Source of the DNA: Actinobacillus sp.
GTDB lineage: Bacteria > Pseudomonadota > Gammaproteobacteria > Enterobacterales > Pasteurellaceae
Reading direction: 5' to 3'
Assembly: GCA_020026155.1 (NCBI GenBank)
Contig: JAHHQX010000006.1
Span: 1-64,000, forward strand
Length of the DNA stretch: 64,000 bases
The notes under the pieces are model-generated. The model had not been told where the DNA came from. It worked only from the letters and a program-made list of their open reading frames with translations, and made no database searches. Positions 48,237 through 57,892 of this stretch are shown piece after piece. The first letter of the stretch is position 1, and each line of letters starts with the position of its first letter. A program made the translations under genes and the position numbers.

Positions 48237-49361
48237 CTATTTTGCTACTTTTCGCAATAACCACAAAGTGGCGATAAAAAATAATAAGGCACATACAGAT
48301 AAAATACCGATATTGCGCCAAACAATGAAGCTAGGCATTCCTGATAAATAAAGAATTTTAAAGGATTCAATCGCATATGTTGGGGGCATAAGATGTCCAA
48401 TCACGGCTAATGGTGTTGGAATACTGCGTAAATCAAACAAAAATCCCGATAAAATTAATGCTGGCATAAAACTACCAATAATCGCATATTGGTTAGCTAA
48501 AAATTGTTTTTTTACAAGTGCAGATAACCATAAGCCAAACGCTAATGCCCAACTCAAATATACTATCGCTGTTAATACAAGTAGCGTTAATGACCCACGA
48601 ATCGGGACACGAAACACAACAATAGAAGCAATAAGGCACAACATGAACCCAGCAAAAGCGACAAAGAAATAGGGTAAAATTTTTGCTAAACCGATCTCTA
48701 ATGGTGTGGCTGCCGAAACCATTAGGCTATTCATCGTCCCACGTTCGTATTCACGTGCAATCACTGTGCTAGTCAAAAAACTTCCTACTAATGTCATAAT
48801 CACTACAATTAAGCCAGGTACTAAGTACCAAGACGACCGATCTGCTTCGTTAAAACGAGCTCGGGTATTAATACTTATACCAGCTGGCACCACGGTTGGA
48901 TAAATTTTATCTAAAAATGAAAGATTTTCTTGGGCAATGACATTCATTACATAGTAACGCGTGATCGCCGCTGCATTGGCATCTACACCATGAATAATCA
49001 CGCCTAACTTGCCGCGACCTAGTGCTACGTTTTGCGTGAAATCCTGAGGAATATCAATAATAAGATTTACTTTTCGAGTTCGCATCAATTGCTCGGCCTG
49101 ATGTTGTGACGGCGTCACTATAACGTCAAAATAAGGTGAGCCTCGAAATCTACTCACGATATTTTCTGCTAACGCGGTGCGTTCTTGCATCACAATGGCA
49201 GTAGAAACACGATTTAAATCTAACGAAAGCCCATAACCAAATAAAATCAACATAAAAACAGGCACGACTACCCCCACCCAGAATGGCGAAGGATCTTTGC
49301 GTAATTGTTTGCATTCTTTAACAAATAATGTAAAAAAACGTTCAAAGGAAAAATCTATCAT
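48237..49361 (-). CDS. ABC exporter permease 1 (YbhS/YhhJ-like)
   Basis: An ABC-2-type permease of 374 residues with one N-terminal span, an external domain with MQERTALAENIVSRFRGSPYF, and C-terminal spans after VIAREYERGTMNSLMVSAATPLEIGLAK. Its ATG overlaps the ATPase stop by four bases (ATGA), so the two are translationally coupled. E. coli YbhFSR is a cation/drug exporter; the true substrate here is unknown. Confidence 0.9.
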   Translation of the reverse strand: MIDFSFERFFTLFVKECKQLRKDPSPFWVGVVVPVFMLILFGYGLSLDLNRVSTAIVMQERTALAENIVSRFRGSPYFDVIVTPSQHQAEQLMRTRKVNLIIDIPQDFTQNVALGRGKLGVIIHGVDANAAAITRYYVMNVIAQENLSFLDKIYPTVVPAGISINTRARFNEADRSSWYLVPGLIVVIMTLVGSFLTSTVIAREYERGTMNSLMVSAATPLEIGLAKILPYFFVAFAGFMLCLIASIVVFRVPIRGSLTLLVLTAIVYLSWALAFGLWLSALVKKQFLANQYAIIGSFMPALILSGFLFDLRSIPTPLAVIGHLMPPTYAIESFKILYLSGMPSFIVWRNIGILSVCALLFFIATLWLLRKVAK

Positions 49362-51178
49362 GTTTTATCCTCTTTTGTTTTTGTATCTGCGAGTGTGTTA
49401 GTCATTTTTTGCTGTTGATGTCTATAAGCTTCTACGACTACCGCAAACGCCTGTTCTACCGTTTTGGCGGGCTTCCCATCAACTAAACTTTTATCACGGA
49501 TTTGCTGCGGAGAACCCAGGGCTAAAACGTGTCCCGCATCTTGAATCAAAATCCGATCACAATATTCTGCCTCTTCCATAAAATGTGTGGTAACGATTGT
49601 CGTCGTTCCTTGTTGACTTAAACTGGCAATTCGTCGCCAGAATTCACGGCGTGATGCCGTATCAGCACCTGATGTAGGTTCATCTAGAAATAGGATATCG
49701 GGCGAATTAATTAAGGCGACGGCCATAGTCAGCGATCGTTGTGCACCAAGGGGCAATAAGCCTGCACGGGTATCACGAAATGCCACCAAATCTAAGGTTT
49801 GTAAACAGTTTTCAATGCGTTCGCGTAGTGCCTTTTTTCCTAACCCATAACTTTGTCCAAAATACAGAAGGTTTTCCTCTACACTTAATAAGTCATAAAG
49901 CGAAAATTTTTGTGCGGCATAGCCAATTTTCATTCTTAACTCAGACAGTGCGGTATTGAGATTTTTTCCTTCTAGAAACACCTCCCCTTTAGTTGGAGCC
50001 GATAGTCCACACATCATACGGAAAGTCGTTGTTTTACCTGCTCCATTTGGTCCTAAAAGTCCAAAAATCTCTCCCTTTTTAACTTCAAAAGAGCTATCCC
50101 ACACGGCGACAAAATCGCCAAATTTTTTCATGATATTTTGCGTTCTGATCACTACTGGATTCTGGCGAATATCCTCAATAGGAATTGTCGGCAATGTGAC
50201 GCTGTCACTTCTATTTTTTTCTGTAAAATATGGCAATGTCAGGGCACAATAAGCATCTTCTAGATTGGGAGGTCGTGCAATAATATCGGGAGGAAGAACG
50301 GTTCTATCCGCGTCATGTGCAAGTAAAACATTTAAAAACTCTCCACTTGGCACAACATCTAAGTAAGGACTTTTGGCATCTTCTGCCCGTACAAATGCCT
50401 GCATTTCACGATCAAATTGTCGCCGTTGTGGTTCATGAGGTTTTCTTGGAACCGCAAATGTCCGTTGTTTTACCTGCGCTTTTAATTGGGTGGGCGTTCC
50501 CGTAGCCAATGTATTCCCATTTTGCAAAAACAAAACATCAGCCGCAGTTTCTGCTTCGGCAAGAAGTGTCGTCATTAATAAACAATGCATTTGTCCATTT
50601 TTAACGCGATCAGCAATAATTTTACTGATTTCAATGCGAGATAAGGGATCAACGCCTACTGTAGGTTCATCAAGGATTAATAGTTTTGGTGTGCCAACTA
50701 ATGCGCATGCAAGGCTTAATTTTTGTCGCATTCCACCTGATAAATGCTGCGCTTCACGCTTTTCAAAACCATTTAGTCCCGTCATTTTCAAGAGTTCATT
50801 AAAACGTTTTTCACGTTCGCGTTCGGGCACATTTTTAATGGATGCAAAAATCTCTAAATTTTCCCAAACTGAAAGCTCTCGATATAATCCCAATTCTTGG
50901 GGTAAATAACTCACAGTTTGAATAAATTCATCATTTGTTAAATCAGGGGAAATACCAAAAATCTCAATCGTGCCAGAGGTAGGCGTTTGAATACCTGCGA
51001 CTAAAGAGGCAAAGGTAGATTTCCCTGCTCCATCGGGCCCCGCAACCGCATGTATTGCAGGCACGCCTTTGATAACATAATTTAAATTCGTCAATGCGTG
51101 TATGGTCGTATTTTTAGCAAGCCCCTTAAAGTCTTTGCAAACGTCATGCATAACAAGAACAGGCGCATTGAAATCCAT
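49358..51178 (-). CDS. Double-domain ABC exporter ATPase (YbhF/RbbA-like)
   Basis: Two nucleotide-binding domains in 606 residues. Domain 1 (about 5-240) has Walker A GPDGAGKST, signature LSGGMRQK and Walker B LLILDEPTVGVD. Domain 2 (about 345-580) has Walker A GPNGAGKTT and Walker B ILFLDEPTSGAD, but its signature is LPLGAQRS instead of LSGGQ, so one composite ATP site may be degenerate. Asp in place of Asn in the first P-loop is shared with YbhF/RbbA. Starts two bases after the fusion-protein stop. Confidence 0.92.
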   Translation of the reverse strand: MDFNAPVLVMHDVCKDFKGLAKNTTIHALTNLNYVIKGVPAIHAVAGPDGAGKSTFASLVAGIQTPTSGTIEIFGISPDLTNDEFIQTVSYLPQELGLYRELSVWENLEIFASIKNVPEREREKRFNELLKMTGLNGFEKREAQHLSGGMRQKLSLACALVGTPKLLILDEPTVGVDPLSRIEISKIIADRVKNGQMHCLLMTTLLAEAETAADVLFLQNGNTLATGTPTQLKAQVKQRTFAVPRKPHEPQRRQFDREMQAFVRAEDAKSPYLDVVPSGEFLNVLLAHDADRTVLPPDIIARPPNLEDAYCALTLPYFTEKNRSDSVTLPTIPIEDIRQNPVVIRTQNIMKKFGDFVAVWDSSFEVKKGEIFGLLGPNGAGKTTTFRMMCGLSAPTKGEVFLEGKNLNTALSELRMKIGYAAQKFSLYDLLSVEENLLYFGQSYGLGKKALRERIENCLQTLDLVAFRDTRAGLLPLGAQRSLTMAVALINSPDILFLDEPTSGADTASRREFWRRIASLSQQGTTTIVTTHFMEEAEYCDRILIQDAGHVLALGSPQQIRDKSLVDGKPAKTVEQAFAVVVEAYRHQQQKMTNTLADTKTKEDKT

Positions 51179-51180
51179 AA

Positions 51181-52164
51181 TTATTCCCCGTCATCAAAAT
51201 CCACTGTAATCGGCTGACCAAGTTTTAAAAGATTATTTGGATCGGGTAGCGTGAGTCGTACTTCATAAACTAGCAATGTGCGTAGATCCTGTGTTTGAAC
51301 AGTCTTAGGTGTAAACTCAGCTTTATCTGAAACACTCGCAACCGTCGCTGTCATAGGACTTGTGGTATCTGTTAACACCGTAGCTTTATCGCCTGGATGA
51401 ACATAACGCAATTGCGGTTCCGAAACATATACGCGCAGACGTTTTGGGGTGATAATTGAAATATCATAAATAATGCGATTAGGGGCTGCCATATCTCCAT
51501 TTTCAGCCAATCGCCCGCGGATCAATCCATCGACCGGTGCAATCAATTTACCTCCTACATCCAAATTATAATTTGCCAATGCAAGACGGCTTTGTGCTTG
51601 GGCTAATTCTGCTTTTGCCGCTTTAATTTGATCTGGTCTTAGACCTGCTTGTAAGATGGCATATTGCGCTTTAGCACTTGCAAGCTCAGCAACTAGCCCA
51701 TCATAAGTATATTTTGCTGTATCATAGTTTTGCTCGCTTGCGGATTGTTTTTTATAAAGATCGGTCATACGTTTTAAAGTTAACTTCGCTAATGCTACTT
51801 TACTTTCCAGTGCAGTTACGGCGGCTTTACCTTTTTCGATATCTTCTTTTCTAAATCCTGCTTTTGCTAAATCATAATTAGCTTGCGCTTGTTTTACGAG
51901 ATCTTGGGCAGTATCACGCTCTAAAATGAGCGGACGCGGATCAAGAACACCCAAGATATCGCCCTTCTTCACCATCGTGCCTTCTTCTACATTCAATGTT
52001 TGAATCCGTCCTGGAATTTGAAAAGATAACGCAACCGTTCGCGTATCCACATTTCCCCATGCGCGATATGGCGGAGTTTTGGTACTAAAAAGATAAGCAC
52101 AGATGAAGAATAAACAAATTAGAACCCCAATAAAAATGAGAAAGGCGAGCAGTTTTTTAGTCAT
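51181..52164 (-). CDS. HlyD-family membrane fusion protein (YbhG/YhiI-like)
   Basis: Periplasmic adaptor of 327 residues anchored by one N-terminal span (LLAFLIFIGVLICLFFICAYL in part). A split biotinyl-lipoyl domain flanks a coiled-coil hairpin of about 110 residues (85-195, rich in A, K, Q and L). VDGLIRGRLAENGDMAAP closes the lipoyl half. It should connect the two ABC permeases to an outer-membrane factor, possibly the TolC-like lipoprotein at 13 kb. AGGAG precedes the ATG. First gene of the exporter operon; no regulator gene is adjacent. Confidence 0.92.
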   Translation of the reverse strand: MTKKLLAFLIFIGVLICLFFICAYLFSTKTPPYRAWGNVDTRTVALSFQIPGRIQTLNVEEGTMVKKGDILGVLDPRPLILERDTAQDLVKQAQANYDLAKAGFRKEDIEKGKAAVTALESKVALAKLTLKRMTDLYKKQSASEQNYDTAKYTYDGLVAELASAKAQYAILQAGLRPDQIKAAKAELAQAQSRLALANYNLDVGGKLIAPVDGLIRGRLAENGDMAAPNRIIYDISIITPKRLRVYVSEPQLRYVHPGDKATVLTDTTSPMTATVASVSDKAEFTPKTVQTQDLRTLLVYEVRLTLPDPNNLLKLGQPITVDFDDGE

Positions 52165-52248
52165 TAAAATTCTCCTAAAAGATTTAGTGACGGCAAGAAA
52201 AGTCGATGTCTGAAATAACTAGCAATAACGTACTAAATACTACTCTTT

Positions 52249-52260
52249 TTTTGTACAAAA
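52249..52260. promoter_or_regulatory. Palindrome upstream of the ABC exporter operon
   Basis: Perfect 12-bp palindrome TTTTGTACAAAA, 85 bp before the fusion-protein start. It might be an operator; in AT-rich DNA chance is a real alternative. Confidence 0.25.
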
Positions 52261-52293
52261 TAAAGCAGTTAGCCTAAAAATCTCAAGGAAGGA

Positions 52294-52322
52294 AATAAAT
52301 TTTACGGAAAATCGGGGCGTGA
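52294..52322 (-). repeat. Single copy of the dispersed repeat
   Basis: On the minus strand TCACGCCCCGATTTTC, three bases, AAAATTTATT. It lies just beyond the pta terminator. Confidence 0.75.
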
Positions 52323-52325
52323 AAT

Positions 52326-52358
52326 AAAAAAACCGCATAGGCTTACGCTTATGCGGTT
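52326..52358 (-). terminator. Terminator of pta
   Basis: 9-bp stem AACCGCATA / TATGCGGTT with a loop that pairs further (GGCTTACGCT), 20 bp after the stop; T run on the minus strand. Confidence 0.85.
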
Positions 52359-52377
52359 GATAAAGAAATAATCTAAA

Positions 52378-54519
52378 TTATTCTTGGGTTGCTTGAATTG
52401 CAGTTAAAGCAATGGTGTAAACGATATCGTCTACAAGTGCACCACGAGATAAATCGTTCACTGGTTTACGCATACCTTGTAACATTGGACCGATTGAGAT
52501 TAAGTCCGCAGAACGTTGTACTGCTTTATAAACAGTGTTACCTGTATTTAGATCAGGGAATACGAACACTGTTGCTTGACCAGCTACTTTAGAGTTTGGT
52601 GCTTTAGCACGCGCAACATCTGCCATTACCGCTGCATCGTATTGTAGTGGACCATCAATAAGAAGATCTGGACGTTTTTCTTGTGCAATGCGAGTTGCTT
52701 CTTTCACTTTTTCTACGTCTGCACCGCTACCTGAAGTACCAGTTGAGTAAGAAATCATTGCAACACGTGGGTCGATACCAAATGCTTTCGCAGAATCTGC
52801 TGATTGGATTGCAATTTCTGCTAATTGTTCAGCTGTTGGATCTGGGTTAACTGCACAGTCACCGTATACCAATACTTGGTCTGGTAATAACATGAAGAAG
52901 ATAGAAGAAATAATTGAGCTACCTGGTGCAGTTTTGATGATTTGCATCGGTGGACGGATTGTATTTGCAGTAGTGTGAACTGCACCTGATACTAAACCAT
53001 CAACTTCGCCTGCTTCTAACATCATAGTACCAAGCACTACGGTATCTTTTAATTGTTCACGTGCAAGTTCTGGTGTCATACCTTTTTTCGCACGAAGTTC
53101 AACTAAACGAGCAACGTAATCTTCTTGTACTTTTGCAGGATCGATAACAGTGATACCTTCAACTAAGCTTACGCCTTGTTCTTTAGCAACACGTTCAACG
53201 TTTGCAGGATCTGCTAAAAGTACACATTCTGCAATACCACGCTCTGCACAAAGTACAGCTGCTTTAATTGTACGAGGTTCATCCCCTTCTGGAAGAACAA
53301 TACGTTTATGCGCATTACGTGCAGCTTCAGTTAAGTTGAAACGGAATGCTGGCGGAGATAAACGCGCATCGCGTTGCATACCTGCTGTTAATGTATCGAT
53401 TAAGCTTGCTGGTAAGTGTTTGCTGATGTATGCACGGATAGTATCAATGCGTGCCTTATCTTCTACTGGTACTTCAAGATTGAAGTTTTGTAATGCTAAT
53501 GCAGTTTGCCAAGAGCTACCTTCAACGCGAACTACTGGAAGTGCGTTTGCTTCAAAGACTGGAGCGCAAAGTTTTTGTACGTCTTTTTCAAGTTTGAAAC
53601 CGCCAGTTAATAGAATACCTGCTAATTTCACACCTTTGCTAACCATTAATGCTGCTGCAGTAAGAACATCTGCACGATCACCAGAAGTTACGATTAAGCT
53701 ACCATCTTTAAAGTGTTCAAGCATATTTGGTAAGCTACGTGCACAGAACACGATGTTACTAATACGGCAATCAGCAATTGCGCCTTCATTGATAATGCTT
53801 GCATCTAAGTAATCTACGAGATCGATAGTACGAGTAGAAATGAGATCAGCATTCCAGTGAATAGCCGCAAGAAGTTTGATTGGGCTTTTCGCAAATACGT
53901 GTGAAAACTCTAATTCGCTACCTTGATTGTGTTGGTTAGTACCGAAAATTTCACTTAAATCTGGACGAGTACGGCAAGCATTATCTACAGGTGCGTTTAC
54001 TTTATTTACGATCACACCAAGGATATCTGGGTTATTTTTACCACCAAATTCGCTTGCAATTGCTTCAACGCGAGTTTTTAATTCTTCCGCAGTGTCATCA
54101 AGTGGCGCAGCAACGAAGATCATATCTGCGTCAAGTGCTTGTGCCATTGCATAGTTTAATTTATTTGCGTAAGATTTTTTCGCAGTCGGTACAACACCTT
54201 CAATCACAACGACATCTTTGCCTTTGCTTAATTGTTGGAATTTATCAACAATTTTTTCCATTAAAACATCAGACTGATCATTTGCGATATATTGTTCCGC
54301 ACATTCTAAAGAGAATGGTTCAACTGTTTCGATATCAGTTGTGGTACGAACAATCGCAGTACCGCGATCAAGCACATCTTCACAGCAACGTGGATCTGCG
54401 ATAGGTTTCATAAAACCTAATTTTGCCCCTTTTGCTTCTAAAGATTGAAGTAATCCCAGGCTTATACTTGTTAAGCCAACCCCGTTACTAACAGGAATAA
54501 GAATAATCGTTCTTGACAT
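52378..54519 (-). CDS. pta: Phosphate acetyltransferase (long form)
   Basis: Converts acetyl-CoA and phosphate to acetyl phosphate; with AckA it makes acetate and ATP. 713 residues: an N-terminal P-loop-like regulatory region ([16 protein letters not shown]), a DRTGG domain around 215-330, and the catalytic PTA domain from about 385 ([38 protein letters not shown]). AAGG precedes the ATG. It follows ackA by 65 bp, with a hairpin between. Confidence 0.97.
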   Translation of the reverse strand: MSRTIILIPVSNGVGLTSISLGLLQSLEAKGAKLGFMKPIADPRCCEDVLDRGTAIVRTTTDIETVEPFSLECAEQYIANDQSDVLMEKIVDKFQQLSKGKDVVVIEGVVPTAKKSYANKLNYAMAQALDADMIFVAAPLDDTAEELKTRVEAIASEFGGKNNPDILGVIVNKVNAPVDNACRTRPDLSEIFGTNQHNQGSELEFSHVFAKSPIKLLAAIHWNADLISTRTIDLVDYLDASIINEGAIADCRISNIVFCARSLPNMLEHFKDGSLIVTSGDRADVLTAAALMVSKGVKLAGILLTGGFKLEKDVQKLCAPVFEANALPVVRVEGSSWQTALALQNFNLEVPVEDKARIDTIRAYISKHLPASLIDTLTAGMQRDARLSPPAFRFNLTEAARNAHKRIVLPEGDEPRTIKAAVLCAERGIAECVLLADPANVERVAKEQGVSLVEGITVIDPAKVQEDYVARLVELRAKKGMTPELAREQLKDTVVLGTMMLEAGEVDGLVSGAVHTTANTIRPPMQIIKTAPGSSIISSIFFMLLPDQVLVYGDCAVNPDPTAEQLAEIAIQSADSAKAFGIDPRVAMISYSTGTSGSGADVEKVKEATRIAQEKRPDLLIDGPLQYDAAVMADVARAKAPNSKVAGQATVFVFPDLNTGNTVYKAVQRSADLISIGPMLQGMRKPVNDLSRGALVDDIVYTIALTAIQATQE

Positions 54520-54540
54520 AATAAAACCTTTTTTTGTTTA

Positions 54541-54570
54541 AAAAAGAAACTGCCGGCAGTGCCGACAGTT
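54541..54570 (-). terminator. Hairpin (attenuator) between ackA and pta
   Basis: Stem AACTGTCGGCA / TGCCGGCAGTT in minus RNA (one U-G pair) followed by TCTTTTTT. It could partly terminate ackA transcripts and so set the ackA:pta ratio. Confidence 0.6.
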
Positions 54571-54584
54571 CTACATTATCTTTA

Positions 54585-55781
54585 TTAGATGCAAAGTTTT
54601 GCTGTATCTTGTGCAATCACTAATTCTTCGTTAGTTGGAAGAACCATTGCTACTGGAGAATTGTCTGCAGTGATGATACCTTCGTTACCGAAGCGTGCTG
54701 CTAAGTTACGTTCTTCGTCTAATTTATAACCAAATACTGCTAAATGTTTTAAGGTTAATTCACGAACGTGTGCAGAATTTTCACCGATACCACCAGTGAA
54801 TACGATTGCATCAAGTTTTTCACCGATAGCAACCATGTATGCGCCGATGTATTTCGCTAAACGGTAGCAGTAAACATCTAATGCACGACGTGCTGGTTCT
54901 TCTTTATCATAGTTATCTTCTGCGTAACGGCAGTCGCTAGTTACTTCAGTTAAACCAAGTAAACCAGATTTTTTGATTAAGGTTTCTTCGATTTGATCTA
55001 CAGACATACCAAGATTGTTGTGCATGTAGAACATGATTGCTGGATCGATATCACCACAACGTGTACCCATTACTAAACCTTCAAGTGGAGTTAAACCCAT
55101 AGAAGTATCGATACATTTACCATGTTTAACTGCAGAAACAGAACCACCATTACCTAGATGGCAAGTGATTACATTGATTTTATCTGCTGGGATATCTAAA
55201 CGTTTTGCAGCTTCTTGGCTAACGAAGAAATGGCTAGTACCGTGTGCACCATAACGACGAACACCGTGATCTTTATAAAGAGAGTATGGAAGTGCATAAA
55301 GGAATGCTTCTTCAGGCATTGTTTGGTGGAATGCAGTATCGAATACAGCTACGTTGTTAGCTTTTAATTCTGGGAATGCTTTAAATGCTTCTTGAATACC
55401 GATTAAATGCGCTGGGTTATGTAATGGAGCAAATTGTGCTGCTTCTTCAATTCCTTTAAGCACTTCGTCGTTAATCACTACAGAAGAAGTATATTTTTCC
55501 CCACCGTGAACGATACGGTGACCGATAGCACCAATGCTATCTTTTAATTCTGCAGTAAGGATATTGTTTACGATAAAGTTTAATGCTTCGCTATGTGCCG
55601 CACCCGCGCCTAATTCAGCATTGCCTTTTTCGCCATTTAATTTCCATTTAATGCGAGCATCAGGTAAATAAAAAGCTTCCGCTAAACCTGATAAAAATTC
55701 TTCGCCAGTGGCAGGATCAAGGATCGCAAATTTTAAAGAAGAACTACCACAGTTAAGAATAAGAACTAATTTTTTAGACAT
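54585..55781 (-). CDS. ackA: Acetate kinase
   Basis: Interconverts acetyl phosphate plus ADP with acetate plus ATP. 398 residues, ASKHA fold. [15 protein letters not shown] at the N-terminus, [30 protein letters not shown] and CHLGNGGSV are diagnostic. I start at ATG 55781 (AGG upstream), the normal N-terminus, not at an ATG 33 bp further up. A candidate promoter (TTGTTG, 17 bp, TATAGG) lies upstream. Divergent from the yfbV-like gene, a conserved arrangement. Confidence 0.97.
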   Translation of the reverse strand: MSKKLVLILNCGSSSLKFAILDPATGEEFLSGLAEAFYLPDARIKWKLNGEKGNAELGAGAAHSEALNFIVNNILTAELKDSIGAIGHRIVHGGEKYTSSVVINDEVLKGIEEAAQFAPLHNPAHLIGIQEAFKAFPELKANNVAVFDTAFHQTMPEEAFLYALPYSLYKDHGVRRYGAHGTSHFFVSQEAAKRLDIPADKINVITCHLGNGGSVSAVKHGKCIDTSMGLTPLEGLVMGTRCGDIDPAIMFYMHNNLGMSVDQIEETLIKKSGLLGLTEVTSDCRYAEDNYDKEEPARRALDVYCYRLAKYIGAYMVAIGEKLDAIVFTGGIGENSAHVRELTLKHLAVFGYKLDEERNLAARFGNEGIITADNSPVAMVLPTNEELVIAQDTAKLCI

Positions 55782-56001
55782 ACATAACCTACTTAATGAA
55801 GTTAAAAAGAACACCTAATTCCCTATAGGTATTAGATGGGTTGACAACAAAATTGTGGCGGGTAGGATACACCTTTTCAAAAGAAAAATAAATTATCTCG
55901 CGCCAAAACTGAAAAAAAGTGCTAAAAAAAAGTAAATTTTCTGTTAAATCTACTTAATTCCGGCGAGTCTTTTCCTCTTTCCTCTAGACAAAGGATGTAT
56001 T

Positions 56002-56451
56002 ATGCAATTTATTACGCGATTAAAACAAGGCGATATATATCTAAAATCTTGGCCTAATATCAAGCAATTAGGGCTCATTTTTCCAGAAGTTCGGATTATA
56101 AAAGCAACCCAGTTTGCGATTAAATTTATGCCATTTCTTGCAGCTTTTGCTATCGTTTGGCAACAAGTTTACGCAGCCCATGATAATACCGCACTTGCAC
56201 TTGCCATTATCACTGCTCTTGTTGCATTAGGATTACCCATCCAAGGGTTATATTGGCTTGGAAAACGCGCCACCACTCCACTTTCCCCCATTACACAGGG
56301 ATGGTACGATAAAATCGCGCAACAATTAGACAAAGAATTTAACATTTCTACCACGTTGCCTAGCGGACATCAGCCAAACTATCAAGATCTGGCAAATTTA
56401 CTCAATAAAGCTAAAGAACACTTCAAGATTGATTTCTGGCAAGAAATCTAA
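56002..56451 (+). CDS. yfbV: YfbV family membrane protein (UPF0208)
   Basis: A 149-residue inner-membrane protein of the UPF0208/YfbV family with two spans (about 45-60 and 67-90). YfbV of E. coli is linked to insulation of the Ter macrodomain. The start MQFITRLKQGDIYLKSWP and the loop LGKRATTPLSP match the family, as does the position divergent from ackA. The final A of its TAA is also the first base of a repeat copy. An uptake-signal word lies within the gene. Confidence 0.9.
   Translation: MQFITRLKQGDIYLKSWPNIKQLGLIFPEVRIIKATQFAIKFMPFLAAFAIVWQQVYAAHDNTALALAIITALVALGLPIQGLYWLGKRATTPLSPITQGWYDKIAQQLDKEFNISTTLPSGHQPNYQDLANLLNKAKEHFKIDFWQEI
56188..56196 (-). other. Haemophilus-type uptake signal sequence core
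   Basis: ACCGCACTT, the complement of AAGTGCGGT, within the yfbV-like coding region. It is the second of only two exact copies I found. Confidence 0.65.
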
Positions 56452-56477
56452 CGCCCCGATTTTCGGAAAAATTTATG
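56451..56477 (+). repeat. Single copy of the dispersed repeat overlapping the yfbV stop
   Basis: ACGCCCCGATTTTC begins with the last base of the TAA stop, then three bases and AAAATTTATG. A separate bidirectional terminator follows at once. Confidence 0.75.
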
Positions 56478-56478
56478 T

Positions 56479-56506
56479 AAAAACCACGCCAGTAAGCGTG
56501 GTTTTT
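56479..56506. terminator. Bidirectional terminator of yfbV and artPIQM
   Basis: 11-bp stem AAAAACCACGC / GCGTGGTTTTT, loop of 6, between converging genes. Confidence 0.87.
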
Positions 56507-56525
56507 CGATTCCATCTCGGGAGGG

Positions 56526-57203
56526 TTACACCACCTCTACGCGCTCAAACGCTAAAACACGATTTTCGATTTTACGAAGAATAAAGGTAGCAATCCCAGT
56601 AATAACAAGATAAATGACGCCCGCTAAGCCGTAAATTGGTAAAGCGGCGTATTCTGTTCCGTAAAGTCTATCGGCATAGCCCATAATGTCCATTACGGTA
56701 ATGGTTGACGCTAAAGATGTGCCTTTAAATACAAGGATAATTTCATTGCTGTAAGACGGTAAGGCGCGTTTTAATGCGTACGGAACAAGCACTTTTAAAG
56801 TTTGAAAACGGGATAATCCCAGTGCTGCACATCCTTCCCATTGTGATTGCGGTACGGCTTTGACTGCCCCATAGAATAATTGCGTCGAATAGGCGGCACT
56901 ATTTAGCGCAAGCGTTAACATTGCACAAAACCATGCACTGGATAATAAATGCCAAGCAGGACTACGTACGATCCATTGAAATTGTCCTGGACCTGCATAA
57001 ATCAGGAAAAATTGGACGAGTAATGGCGTGCCTGTAAATATCGTCACATAAATATTCACCAGCCCTTTTAGCATGCGATTAGAGGAGGCCAATACAAAAG
57101 TAAACAAAATCGCCAAACTAAATGCGATAACGAGCGCGCAAACCGTTAAGAGTAAACTGGTTGGAATCCCTCTTGCAATAAAACTTAAATAATCAAAATC
57201 CAT
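56526..57203 (-). CDS. artM: Arginine ABC transporter permease ArtM
   Basis: Inner-membrane subunit (225 residues, five spans) of the arginine importer. The EAA coupling loop reads QWEGCAALGLSRFQTLKVLVPYALKRALPSYSNE, interrupted here at family positions EGCAALGLS. It pairs with ArtQ to form the channel driven by ArtP. The order artP-artI-artQ-artM is that of Haemophilus. AGGA precedes the ATG, 11 bp after the artQ stop. Confidence 0.95.
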   Translation of the reverse strand: MDFDYLSFIARGIPTSLLLTVCALVIAFSLAILFTFVLASSNRMLKGLVNIYVTIFTGTPLLVQFFLIYAGPGQFQWIVRSPAWHLLSSAWFCAMLTLALNSAAYSTQLFYGAVKAVPQSQWEGCAALGLSRFQTLKVLVPYALKRALPSYSNEIILVFKGTSLASTITVMDIMGYADRLYGTEYAALPIYGLAGVIYLVITGIATFILRKIENRVLAFERVEVV

Positions 57204-57214
57204 CTTTGCAATTC

Positions 57215-57892
57215 CTATTCATAACAGTGTTTATCAAAACGCGTAAAATAACTTTCTAAACGTTTTATAATCGCTTGGCTAAATAAGGTAATGAGTAAAT
57301 AAATTAATCCCACTACCACATACCAAGTAAAAGGTTGATGGGTCGAGGTAGTAATTAATTGGGCTTGACGAGTCAGATCCGTTACACCAATTAAAGATAC
57401 CAAGGCCGTATCTTTTAAAAGCACTAACCATTGATTACTTAATCCTGGTAAAGCATGTCGCCAGACCTGTGGCAAAATAACATGGATAAACGTATAACCC
57501 TTGCTTAATCCTAATGCTTGTGCCGATTCCGACTGCCCTCGCGGAATAGCCTTCACCGCTCCACGTAGCGTTTGGCATGCGTACGAAGCAAAAATAATCC
57601 CAAGTGCAATAATCCCTGATGAAAAAGCACTTAATTCCAAATAATCACCAGAGATCATTTGAATCACTTCGGGCAAACCAAAATAAATTAAGAAAACCAC
57701 TAAAATTTCTGGTAAGCCACGCAATAACGCCACAATAATCGAAAAAATTTTGTTAAATGTACGCCATTTGGTATCTTCTAACACAACAAAAATAATCGCT
57801 AAGACAAGCCCAAAGGCAAGCGAACATACAGCAAGGACTAATGTCATCAATAAAGCCGATGACATTAGCGGAAGATAATCAAAAAACATCAT
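57215..57892 (-). CDS. artQ: Arginine ABC transporter permease ArtQ
   Basis: Second permease subunit, 225 residues with about five spans. Its EAA loop (SESAQALGLSKGYTFIHVILP) carries the conserved EA---G. RGLPEILVVFLIYFGLP is the polar-amino-acid permease signature. Its ATG directly follows the artI TAG, with no ribosome site of its own, so translation is probably coupled. Confidence 0.95.
   Translation of the reverse strand: MMFFDYLPLMSSALLMTLVLAVCSLAFGLVLAIIFVVLEDTKWRTFNKIFSIIVALLRGLPEILVVFLIYFGLPEVIQMISGDYLELSAFSSGIIALGIIFASYACQTLRGAVKAIPRGQSESAQALGLSKGYTFIHVILPQVWRHALPGLSNQWLVLLKDTALVSLIGVTDLTRQAQLITTSTHQPFTWYVVVGLIYLLITLFSQAIIKRLESYFTRFDKHCYE

Noticed and set aside
53150..53812. Plus-strand open frame of 220 codons opposite pta
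   Set aside because: Antisense shadow of a conserved enzyme gene; low-complexity S/A/T-rich translation typical of such shadows.
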